Made by a program: the position numbers and the translations under genes. Below are positions 9,774 to 18,626 of a stretch of DNA of 32,144 nt, in pieces; positions within the stretch are counted from its first letter, which is position 1, and every line of letters starts with the position of its first letter. The DNA comes from Verrucomicrobiales bacterium. GTDB lineage: Bacteria; Verrucomicrobiota; Verrucomicrobiia; Limisphaerales; DUCD01. The stretch is from the NCBI GenBank assembly GCA_012959985.1, contig DUCD01000033.1, positions 10,278-42,421 of the forward strand, read 5' to 3'. The notes under the pieces are model-generated. The model was not told where the DNA came from. It saw only the letters and a list, made by a program, of their open reading frames with translations, and searched no databases.

Positions 9774-9803
9774 AATTTATTATGTATACGTATTAAATGT
9801 CAA
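9774..9803 (-). promoter_or_regulatory. Candidate sigma70-type promoter for the 9742-to-1 gene train
   Basis: Minus strand reads TTGACA (9803-9798), then about 18 nt, then TAAATT (9779-9774). The -35 is perfect and the -10 is weak. Confidence 0.35.
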
Positions 9804-9971
9804 TTAATTATTCGACATCCTGTCAAATCAGCTCTGAAAATGTACAGACTCAACAACCGAAGCGAGGAAGCTCTAAAAATGTGGACTGGGACCCCCAACT
9901 TTATTGAGGCAGTCCAATTTCAGTTCGGACTCAAGCTTACTCGGCCCGATTGAAATGAGGAATCCCTACGC

Positions 9972-10048
9972 CTTCCTCACTACCAATCGCTTCGCAATCA
10001 AACCCAACGCTGCTACCTGAAGTTTTACTTATCGATTGAGTGAGGAAG
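9972..10048 (-). repeat. Long imperfect inverted repeat in the 3' region of the formate dehydrogenase gene
   Basis: CTTCCTCACT-ac-CAATCG (9972-9989) pairs with CGATTG-AGTGAGGAAG (10033-10048): 16 bp with one 2-nt bulge and a 43-nt loop. Confidence 0.7.
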
Positions 10049-10056
10049 AACTTTGC

Positions 10057-12783
10057 TTAATTTTCTTCAGAAACCTTTTCAAAATTGACTGCCGTCACTT
10101 TGTACTCCGGACACAGGGTGACACTGTCGGCCTCGTCACTTCCAATACGATTCACCATCAATTCGGGAAAATGGAAGGTGGTATACAGAACACCTGCTTT
10201 GACCTCATCTGAGTGTCGGGCTTTCAAGATGGCTTCTCCCCTCGCGGAGAACAGGCGCACCGAATCACCCGTCTGAATTCCCTTTGCTTCCGCATCCAAC
10301 GGGTTTATGTCGAGAACATCTTCGAAAACGATCGTATTGTTTTCCGTTCGGCGGGTCATGGTACCACAGTTGTATTGCTCCAGAACTCTTCCTGTGGTCA
10401 GGATAAAAGGAAACTCTTCAATATGATTCTGAATTTCTTTGGAGTCCTCAAATTCAAAGAAGTGGAATTTCCCCAAACCCCGCTTGAAAGTATCGGTGTG
10501 CAGAATCCGAGTCCCATCTCCCGAATCCAGAACCGGCCACTGTTGTCCCTGAAGACCCAGAGTTTCCCATTGAACGCCTTTGAAGAATGGAACGATTTGC
10601 GAAATCTCCTCCAGCATACCCTCCGGAGAATAGGCAGCTTGCTCGTATCCCATTCGATTCATGATATCAACTATAATTTCTCCGTCGGTTTTCGTGCCTT
10701 CCAGAGGAGGAATAACCCGATTGACTCGCTGGATGCGGCGTTCCCCATTGGTGAAGGTCCCACTCTTCTCAAGAAAGGATGCTGCCGGTAGAACTACATG
10801 GGCGTATTTCGCCGTTTCGGTCATGAATAATTCCTGCACAATCAGAAATTCTAAATTCTGAAGCGCTTGAACCACAGCATCGGTATTGGGATTGGTCTGA
10901 ACAATGTCCTCTCCAATCAACCACATTGCCTTCAGTTTGCCCTGCCTTGCCGCTTCGAGCATTTGCGGTAGTTTCAGCCCGATCTCACCTGATAAGGGGC
11001 GGTCATAGAAATCCTCATAGTTCTCCTTGATTTCGGGATTGGTTATATCAAGGTAACCGGCACCCTGATGAGGCTGACACCCCATGTCCGCTGCCCCTTG
11101 GACGTTATTCTGGCCTCGCAATGGATTCACGCCCACCCCACGTCTACCAATATTTCCGGTCATCATGGCAAGACCTGCGATCAACATGACCGTGCTGGTA
11201 CCTTGGGAATGTTCTGTCACTCCGAGTCCATGAAAACTCATCGAAGCCGAAGCGCCGGCATAGGCGACGGCAGCTGACTTGACACGCTCCTTATCCACTC
11301 CCGTTATTTGCTCCAACCGGTCAATATCCAGAGCCTGTATTTTCGAGCTGAACTCTTGCCAACCCTCGCAACGGGTTGATACAAACGCTTCATCCACCAA
11401 GCCTGCTTCCATGATGTAATAGGCAAACATATTGAGCATGGCCACATTGGTTCCCGGACGTAACTGCAGATGATGATCTGCATAAGGTGTCAGCTCAATT
11501 TCACGGGGATCGATGATGATCAAGGGAACCCCTTTCATCACCCGTTGCTTGATCTTGGCCCCGGTGACAGGGTGTCCTTCTGTCGGGTTCGCACAAATGA
11601 TCAAAATGCATTGAGTTTCCTGAAGATCGTCAACCGAATTAGTGGCCGCACCTGTTCCAAAACTCTTCTGCAATCCCATGGCTGTCGGCGAATGACAAAC
11701 CCGTGCACAACAGTCGATATTGTTGGTTCCAATCACAGCGCGAATGAACTTCTGCATCAAGTAATTCTCTTCATTGGTCCCCCGCGCTGATGAGATTCCG
11801 GCAATTGAATTCGGTCCACGGGAGTCACGGATCCGAGTCAATTCCTTTACGATAACATCATAAGCCTCATCCCAGGTGGATTCTGTCAGGACTCCATTTT
11901 TCCTTACCAACGGGGTCCTCAGACGATCCGGATGGTTATAAAACTTAAAAGCGTATCTCCCTTTGAGACAGGTGTGTGCATAGTTGACCTCGGCATCGAC
12001 CGGTGCCTGAATGGACAACACCGCCCCCCCCTTGGTAGCCACTTCCAAATTACATCCCACTCCACAATAAGTGCAGATTGTTCGAGTTTTCTGAGTAGCA
12101 ACGATTGCTTTGGATTGAAACACATCCGAGATAGCGGAAGTTGGACAAGCTTGCGAACAGGCGCCACAGGAAACACAATCGGACTCCATAAAGGTCGTAT
12201 CGAGCCCCTTGATGATACGGGCATCAAATCCCCGCCCATGCATGCTCAAAACAAACTGTCCCTGTATTTCATCACAGGCCCTGACACAGCGGCTGCAGTT
12301 GATGCACTTGGAAAGGTCCGAAGTCATGTAAGGATGGCTCAGATCTTTTTCCCGATCCAGGTGATTTTCACCCATGGGGTAACGCACGTCGCGAATACCC
12401 ACTTGTGCCGCGACCGTCTGCAATTCACAGTTACCGTTCACCTCACAAGTCAGGCAGTCCAGGGGATGATCGGTCAGAACCAGCTCGATGATGTTTCGGC
12501 GAAGTTTCTGTATCCTGGGTGAATCCGTATAGATATGAAGCCCTGAAGTCATCGGAGTATGGCAGGAAGCCACAACTTTTCTGTGCCCACCGACGTCCAA
12601 AGCAATTTCAACTGAGCAGACGCGGCAGGCCCCATAAGGTTTCAGTTGAGGGGCATCGCAGAGGGTCGGCACTGAATCCGCCCCATTTTGACGATTTATG
12701 AAGCGCAGGAGCGTATCACCGGACTCGAAAGAGGCTGACTTGCCATTCAAAAAAGCTGATTGTTCAGTCCTAATTTGTATCAT
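10057..12783 (-). CDS. fdhA: Formate dehydrogenase alpha subunit, molybdopterin-dependent NAD-type, Cys-containing
   Basis: 908 aa; N-terminal NuoG-like Fe-S domain (PYGACRVCSVEI, HPLDCLTCEVNGNCELQ, CINCSRCVRACDEIQGQF, CVSCGACSQACPTSAI), CTYCGVGCNLEV, CARVCHSPTAMGL active site, ATG overlapping the upstream stop. Confidence 0.93.
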   Translation of the reverse strand: MIQIRTEQSAFLNGKSASFESGDTLLRFINRQNGADSVPTLCDAPQLKPYGACRVCSVEIALDVGGHRKVVASCHTPMTSGLHIYTDSPRIQKLRRNIIELVLTDHPLDCLTCEVNGNCELQTVAAQVGIRDVRYPMGENHLDREKDLSHPYMTSDLSKCINCSRCVRACDEIQGQFVLSMHGRGFDARIIKGLDTTFMESDCVSCGACSQACPTSAISDVFQSKAIVATQKTRTICTYCGVGCNLEVATKGGAVLSIQAPVDAEVNYAHTCLKGRYAFKFYNHPDRLRTPLVRKNGVLTESTWDEAYDVIVKELTRIRDSRGPNSIAGISSARGTNEENYLMQKFIRAVIGTNNIDCCARVCHSPTAMGLQKSFGTGAATNSVDDLQETQCILIICANPTEGHPVTGAKIKQRVMKGVPLIIIDPREIELTPYADHHLQLRPGTNVAMLNMFAYYIMEAGLVDEAFVSTRCEGWQEFSSKIQALDIDRLEQITGVDKERVKSAAVAYAGASASMSFHGLGVTEHSQGTSTVMLIAGLAMMTGNIGRRGVGVNPLRGQNNVQGAADMGCQPHQGAGYLDITNPEIKENYEDFYDRPLSGEIGLKLPQMLEAARQGKLKAMWLIGEDIVQTNPNTDAVVQALQNLEFLIVQELFMTETAKYAHVVLPAASFLEKSGTFTNGERRIQRVNRVIPPLEGTKTDGEIIVDIMNRMGYEQAAYSPEGMLEEISQIVPFFKGVQWETLGLQGQQWPVLDSGDGTRILHTDTFKRGLGKFHFFEFEDSKEIQNHIEEFPFILTTGRVLEQYNCGTMTRRTENNTIVFEDVLDINPLDAEAKGIQTGDSVRLFSARGEAILKARHSDEVKAGVLYTTFHFPELMVNRIGSDEADSVTLCPEYKVTAVNFEKVSEEN

Positions 12784-14438
12784 GACTGGGTCTCCTTTGT
12801 TTTGAAATAGACAGATAATTCATCCTGAAAATAATTCAATGCATTCTGAATGGGAAGAGGCACTCCACCTCCCAATGCACACAGAGAAGTCTGTTCCATC
12901 GTTTCTAAAAGATCATCGATAAGTTCCCGGTCAATTTTATAGTCACCGGCTCGAGCTTTGTGCATTAATTCCTGGCCACGAACCGATCCAAGTCTACAGG
13001 GAAAACACTTTCCGCAGGATTCAACTGCGGTGAATTGAAACAGATGCTCAATGTATTCAATCATTGGGAACTCTTCGGGAATACTTACCACCCCGGCATG
13101 TCCCAATAGAAATCCCGCCTGTTTGAAAGACTCAAAGGAAACAGTTACTTCGTCAATTTTATCAATGGGTATCAGCCCCCCTAAAGGCCCGCCCACCTGA
13201 ACCGCCTTGACCGGCACTCGAAATCCTCCGCCGAGTTCATCAAGAACGATCCGCAATGGAGTACCCATAGCCACTTCATAAAGTCCAGGCCGATAAAAAT
13301 GTCCATCCAACGATATCAACTTGGTCCCTTTCGATTGTTCCGTTCCGATTTCAGAGTAGTTCTTCACTCCCATAGAAAAGATCGGTTGCACATTCGCAAA
13401 AGTTTCCACATTATTCACCAAGGTCGGCCTTCCAAACAAACCATACTCAACGGGGAAAGGCGGACGAACCCGCACCTCGGGCCGCTGTCCTTCAATGGAA
13501 GCAAGCAGGGCGGTTTCTTCACCACAGATATAGGAACCAGCCCCCTTGATGACCTTCAAGCGAAATGAAAATCCTGAATCCAATATATTGTCGCCCAGAT
13601 AGCCTTGATCCTGCAATTCATGAATGGCCGCTTCAATACTTAGGATAGAGTCCGGATACTCTGCCCTGATATATAGAACACCCACCTCAGCCCCAACCAG
13701 CCATCCTGCGGTTATCATTCCAAAAAGCACAGAGTGTGGGCGTTGCTCCATTAGGAATTTGTCGATGTAGGCTCCCGGGTCCCCCTCATCGGCGTTACAG
13801 ACCACATACTTAGGTGATCCTTGTGCCTGAAGGCATGCCTCTACTTTGATACCCATTGGAAATCCCGCGCCCCCTCTCCCTCTGAGCCCGGAATTCTTCA
13901 AATCTTCGCAGACCGATTGCCTGTCCCTTTGAACCAATTCCTTGAAAGGCGAATAGAACTTATCAATGCCCGGAAATTCAGCCACCAGTAAGGGAATCTC
14001 CATATTGGAATCGACATGATAGTCTTTGCTGTGCGCTTTTTTTCCGGATGTAAACAACGACTCGATCGATTCCTCCTCCAGCGCTGAGTAATTGCTACCT
14101 TGATACTGAAAAGCGCCGTTTTCATAGCACCGCCCCAAACAGCAGATTTCTCCAATTTCTGATTCCGAAAACTGTTTTTCCAGACGGCTCTTTAAAGGCC
14201 CTTGAGTTCCCGCACAAAGACAAGCCGAGCCGTTACATAGAAACACCTTTTTTTCACGGTTCTCCTTTTTCAGAAAATCATAAAAAGAAACCGCACCTAA
14301 AGTGACCGCTTCCCCCATCAGACAATCCTCAGACATTTTACGAAGAGCAACTGGATCAGATGAGGCTTTCTGCATCTGTTCAAACAGGTTTTGTTCGACT
14401 CCTTTTCTAAAGGACAGGGCGGTCAGGTTTTCGGACAT
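12780..14438 (-). CDS. Formate dehydrogenase beta subunit, NuoE/NuoF-like flavoprotein (FdsB/Fdh1B-like)
   Basis: 552 aa; N-terminal thioredoxin-like 2Fe-2S region (CNGSACLCAG...CCLGRC), GLRGRGGAGFPMGIK, NADEGDPGAYIDKFLMEQRPH, ESCGKCFPCRLG. Confidence 0.92.
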   Translation of the reverse strand: MSENLTALSFRKGVEQNLFEQMQKASSDPVALRKMSEDCLMGEAVTLGAVSFYDFLKKENREKKVFLCNGSACLCAGTQGPLKSRLEKQFSESEIGEICCLGRCYENGAFQYQGSNYSALEEESIESLFTSGKKAHSKDYHVDSNMEIPLLVAEFPGIDKFYSPFKELVQRDRQSVCEDLKNSGLRGRGGAGFPMGIKVEACLQAQGSPKYVVCNADEGDPGAYIDKFLMEQRPHSVLFGMITAGWLVGAEVGVLYIRAEYPDSILSIEAAIHELQDQGYLGDNILDSGFSFRLKVIKGAGSYICGEETALLASIEGQRPEVRVRPPFPVEYGLFGRPTLVNNVETFANVQPIFSMGVKNYSEIGTEQSKGTKLISLDGHFYRPGLYEVAMGTPLRIVLDELGGGFRVPVKAVQVGGPLGGLIPIDKIDEVTVSFESFKQAGFLLGHAGVVSIPEEFPMIEYIEHLFQFTAVESCGKCFPCRLGSVRGQELMHKARAGDYKIDRELIDDLLETMEQTSLCALGGGVPLPIQNALNYFQDELSVYFKTKETQS

Positions 14439-14536
14439 AATTGGTTTGAGGCTTGAACTGTAAGTTTCAAACGGGGGGAATACGAGAAAATTCGCAATGC
14501 AACCGCCTGTAGAAACAGAATAAGATCACGAACGAA

Positions 14537-17416
14537 TCAAGCTCGCTCAGGACCGGTTACCTCAGACAGACACTTGTCGAGAGATTGGAGCAACTCCTCG
14601 AGTTTCACCGGTTTAGTGGTATAATCATTCATCCCCGCTTCCAAACACCTATCCGCATCTCCCTGCATGGCGTTTGCGGTCATGGCTATTATTGGAATGG
14701 CTAGATTTTCAGAACCGGCTTCCCCCTTCCGAATGGCAATAGTTGCCTGCAGACCGTCCATCACCGGCATCTGCATATCCAACAGGATAACATCGTAAGT
14801 CTTGTCCTGAATCGCATCGATCAACTCTTGTCCATTGAGAACCAGATCCACTTTTATGCCGATCTTAGTCAGCATCAATTGTGTGAGTTTCTGATTGATC
14901 CTGTTGTCTTCCGCATAAATGACTTCCAGATTCCGGTGGCGGAAAGCCTGTCCCTCACGTTTCGACGAAGTCTCTTTTCGCAACCGGGTTGATCCGAGCA
15001 TTGGTTCAATCATCTGAACTAATAATCGTTCCAATTTTTCCATTTTGAGAGGCTTGCGAATAACCGTCTTAAAAAGATCCTCAAGCCCTGACGGGAAATC
15101 CGCCTGTTTCAACTGCGAATGGAAAAGAACCAACTTGGAGAACGCTTTCTGATTTGAATCAAAAAACGATTTCCAATAGGCCACCCCCTTTTCAGTGACC
15201 ATGGAGCTTTCGATAATAACGAAATCATATTGAGATAGGTAGGAAACATCGAATTCAGCAATGGCAGAAAAATCCTTTCGCGGACTTCTCATACCAAAAC
15301 GGTCGGCCATTTGCGAAAAACTCCTTTGGTCATACTCATTTCCGGTTAAAACCAAAAGCGATTTGCCACGGAGAAAATCCAGTGGAGACTGATCTGTGTC
15401 TTCCAATACTCGGTCGTCGACGGCAGATTGAACGAATACCCTGAACAGTGATCCCTTGCCGATTTCACTCTCCAGCTCAATCCCCCCCCCCATCAATTCG
15501 GCAAGTGGTTTAGCAATCGCCAAGCCCAATCCTGATCCTCCATATTTTCGTGTAGTTGATGCATCCGCCTGGGAAAAAGTTTCAAAAACCTTATCGAATT
15601 TATCCGCAGGGATTCCAATGCCGGTGTCCCTAATTCCAATTTCAATCCGGCATTCATTGTCCGGTGGAGGCGTCGGGTCTTCTTCGATCTGTATCGGGCA
15701 TCGCTTCATATAGATCGTGATCGAGCCCTTCTGAGTAAATTTAACAGCATTGGCGAGAATATTGATGAGTACTAGTCGAAGTCTACCCGGATCACCAAAG
15801 ATCCGGTCCGGAACATCGGCTTCAACCCAGGTAAATAGATCCAACTCTTTGGATTTGAGTTGCGGATATATCAAGTCAACGATGCTTTCGATCCACTTAA
15901 TCAGGGGAAAGGAAACATTCTCCAATTCAACATTTCCGGATTCAATTTTTGAGAGATCCAATATTTGATTGATGAGATCCAGAAGGATTTCGGCGCTGGC
16001 ATGAATGGTCTGAACGTAATCCTGTTGTTCATCGGACATTTCCTGATCCAACAGTAGTTTAGAGAACCCAATGATTCCGTTCATCGGAGTGCGGATTTCA
16101 TGACTGACTTTCGCCAGGAACTCGGATTTGGCACGGGTGGATTCAAGAGCTTGATCGGTCCTGACCGCCAACTCCTTGGCTTGGAGCTCCAAAGCTTCCG
16201 CCTGGTGATGAATTTGCCGGTTGGATTTTTCCAACTCTCTTTCCGCTCCTATTCGTTCGGTAATATCAAATCCGCAACCGATATAGCCGCAGAATTTTTT
16301 ACTGCCATACATCATGTATCGGGGAACGCCCCGGGTAAGAATCCAACGATAGTCACCATCGGCATGACGAAGACGATATTCGACGATAAAGGGCTCCAAG
16401 TTTCGACTGGCGTTAGATAAGGCATTTAAGAACCGTCTCAAATCTCTTGGGTGAACATTTTCCTGCCAGCCCTGCCCTAATTCTTCCTGCAACTCCCTAC
16501 CGGTAAAGTTAATCCAACCTGTATTGAAGTAAGTAAAATGATTCTGACCACTGGACATCCATATCAACACCGGAGCGGTGTCTGCCATGGTCTGAAACCG
16601 TCCTTCGCTTTCCTCCCTGGATTTGATGATACTGTTGAAATGTCTCCCAATAGTTTCTAATTCAGGAACGTCTAAAATCCCCGATTTGACACGGATTTCT
16701 CTTTGATTCTCCCGAATCCTTGCCACGAACTTATCAAGGGGGTGAAACAGACTGAACCAGAGAGCCCCATAGATCAACACGAACATAATGGTTGCCGAGC
16801 CGAACCCATAGATCATATAAGAGAATAATGCCTGCCTGACTTGGTTTCTGAACGGTTCTGCATCGAGGACAACCGCCGTTACGCCCTTAACCTCATCGTC
16901 CTTTCCTGGAAGTCCTTTCTGGAGTGAGAAGGAGCTGTAATAACTATATTTATCACCGTCAGAATGAGTTGAAATCCCGTCATCAACTTCAGTAAAATGT
17001 AATGCGCGATTGAGTCCATTGGAAATATCCAGAGAGCCATCAAAAAGTTTCACAAGAGACCAATCGACCGTCTGGGCATTACTGCCGGCAATGAACATTC
17101 CCTCCGACAATTCCCCCGTCCTTGTCTGCCCCACTATCAGCAGAAGGACATCACGCCCTCCGGCCAGATGGTTGACCATTCTTTGAAACGTCGCGCCGGA
17201 TTCCCCACCGAAGGTAACCCGTGCTGAATGATTGAGTGCATGGGCGAGTTCCTTCGCTCGCACCCCTAATTGTCTTGTTAATTCCGCAGACTTAACCTGT
17301 ACACTCCATGAGATGTATATTCCATGAAACAAGAAAACGACCAGGAATAGAAACAGAAAAGCTCGAGATCTAATCGGGATCCTTTTTGTGGATTCATTCT
17401 GAGATCGAGGGCTCAT
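14537..17416 (-). CDS. Membrane hybrid sensor histidine kinase (TM-periplasmic-TM-PAS-HisKA-HATPase-pseudoreceiver-REC)
   Basis: 959 aa; SHEIRTPMNGIIGFSKLLL (H box), NAVKFTQKG (N box), DTGIGIP, GGSGLGLAI, C-terminal REC VILLDMQMPVMDGLQAT. Confidence 0.95.
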   Translation of the reverse strand: MSPRSQNESTKRIPIRSRAFLFLFLVVFLFHGIYISWSVQVKSAELTRQLGVRAKELAHALNHSARVTFGGESGATFQRMVNHLAGGRDVLLLIVGQTRTGELSEGMFIAGSNAQTVDWSLVKLFDGSLDISNGLNRALHFTEVDDGISTHSDGDKYSYYSSFSLQKGLPGKDDEVKGVTAVVLDAEPFRNQVRQALFSYMIYGFGSATIMFVLIYGALWFSLFHPLDKFVARIRENQREIRVKSGILDVPELETIGRHFNSIIKSREESEGRFQTMADTAPVLIWMSSGQNHFTYFNTGWINFTGRELQEELGQGWQENVHPRDLRRFLNALSNASRNLEPFIVEYRLRHADGDYRWILTRGVPRYMMYGSKKFCGYIGCGFDITERIGAERELEKSNRQIHHQAEALELQAKELAVRTDQALESTRAKSEFLAKVSHEIRTPMNGIIGFSKLLLDQEMSDEQQDYVQTIHASAEILLDLINQILDLSKIESGNVELENVSFPLIKWIESIVDLIYPQLKSKELDLFTWVEADVPDRIFGDPGRLRLVLINILANAVKFTQKGSITIYMKRCPIQIEEDPTPPPDNECRIEIGIRDTGIGIPADKFDKVFETFSQADASTTRKYGGSGLGLAIAKPLAELMGGGIELESEIGKGSLFRVFVQSAVDDRVLEDTDQSPLDFLRGKSLLVLTGNEYDQRSFSQMADRFGMRSPRKDFSAIAEFDVSYLSQYDFVIIESSMVTEKGVAYWKSFFDSNQKAFSKLVLFHSQLKQADFPSGLEDLFKTVIRKPLKMEKLERLLVQMIEPMLGSTRLRKETSSKREGQAFRHRNLEVIYAEDNRINQKLTQLMLTKIGIKVDLVLNGQELIDAIQDKTYDVILLDMQMPVMDGLQATIAIRKGEAGSENLAIPIIAMTANAMQGDADRCLEAGMNDYTTKPVKLEELLQSLDKCLSEVTGPERA

Positions 17417-17421
17417 TCAAT

Positions 17422-18537
17422 TCATTTCGAAAAAACGTTTTGGGAATTAGTTATAAGCGCGTCTTCAAGAACCGACGCAGGCGCCCAAAGTTCCCTGTAT
17501 ACAGTATTCCATGCTTTGGCTTGGATTCCATTGAGTAATTCCCAATTTCGACGGAAGACGAACTCTAAAGGACTTCCCTCCTGAAAATATTCTACTTGAT
17601 CAACTAAGCGGATGAATCTGTTGAAAACGAGTATTACTTTTTTATGAGTCTCCTTTGAGTTATTGGAATCCTGATATACATAATTCTGTTTTTCGCGCGC
17701 CAACAATAAACTCCGGGCTTGTTCCCAATAGGTGATTAACCGTGAAATCATCCGAGAATCATCTTTTACAATGTTAGCATTCATTGCAAAAACACTGATA
17801 TCAACTATCGGATTCACCGGCTGAATTTCATGGAAAGGTCTTCCCTGCAATTCCTCAGACTTCACTGAATTAGATACCAATGCAGCCTGGATGGATTCGG
17901 CTTGTAATAATCGCTCGAAATCCGACGGATGAGCATCAATGAATAAAACCTCATTCGGAGAAATCCCAACTTTTTTCAGCATTCCTAAAAAACTGATATG
18001 CGTTGAAGTGCGAAACTCCACCCCAATCCTCTTCCCTTTCAGATCATTGATTGATTGGATACTCCGATGGACCAGAAGTTTGTTTTTATAAGAGACACGG
18101 GGGAAGGATTCCTGATCTATTTTCGCTGTTGCTTGCCCGGCTTCATAGTTATCCGTCGTCGCGTCCACGGGAGTTTCCTCGTGAACCGTCAACTCATTGG
18201 AAAAAAGTTCACTCACTAGAATTGTCTTGGGCATTCCTCTTATATGGTTTTCACAAGAGAGCACCTCGGCAGGTCCACAGATCATTCCATCAATCTGACC
18301 CATTTCATAAGCCCCCAGGAGATCGGCTTCAGAAAGATACTCATTCACGTCAAATCGGTAAGAAGTTTCGTGAATATTGAATTGGTTTTGGATTGTAAGG
18401 AGGATTTGCGTCTCAGATTCGGACAGAACACCTATTCGAATCAAGCGGGACTCAGGCTGTCTGCAGGAAAGCAGGAAGATGCAGGACAAACCTGCCCACC
18501 AACCCACCGCTGAGACGATGTGGATCCGTTTCACCAT
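17422..18537 (-). CDS. Substrate-binding lipoprotein, PhnD/SsuA/NrtA-like
   Basis: 371 aa; lipobox-like FLLSC after a hydrophobic segment; IRIGVLSESETQ, INDLKGKRIGVEFRTSTHISFLGMLKKVGISPNEV; 5 nt upstream of the kinase gene. Confidence 0.75.
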   Translation of the reverse strand: MVKRIHIVSAVGWWAGLSCIFLLSCRQPESRLIRIGVLSESETQILLTIQNQFNIHETSYRFDVNEYLSEADLLGAYEMGQIDGMICGPAEVLSCENHIRGMPKTILVSELFSNELTVHEETPVDATTDNYEAGQATAKIDQESFPRVSYKNKLLVHRSIQSINDLKGKRIGVEFRTSTHISFLGMLKKVGISPNEVLFIDAHPSDFERLLQAESIQAALVSNSVKSEELQGRPFHEIQPVNPIVDISVFAMNANIVKDDSRMISRLITYWEQARSLLLAREKQNYVYQDSNNSKETHKKVILVFNRFIRLVDQVEYFQEGSPLEFVFRRNWELLNGIQAKAWNTVYRELWAPASVLEDALITNSQNVFSK

Positions 18538-18626
18538 GTTCTTCGTGTCAAGTAACGGATGGTTTCACACCTACCGTCTTAGATCCGCCAGGCAGTCAGA
18601 ATACCCTACCAAGAACAGTTGACCAA

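Noticed and set aside
9771-9953. 60-aa plus-strand ORF in the intergenic region
   Set aside because: No motif, spans the candidate minus-strand promoter, composition looks random.
11932-12522. 196-aa plus-strand ORF opposite the formate dehydrogenase alpha gene
   Set aside because: Antisense to strongly conserved Fe-S motifs; a by-product of codon bias on the coding strand.
14444-14472. GTTTGA...TCAAAC inverted repeat upstream of the formate dehydrogenase beta gene
   Set aside because: Short arms with a wide spacer; likely chance without conservation data.
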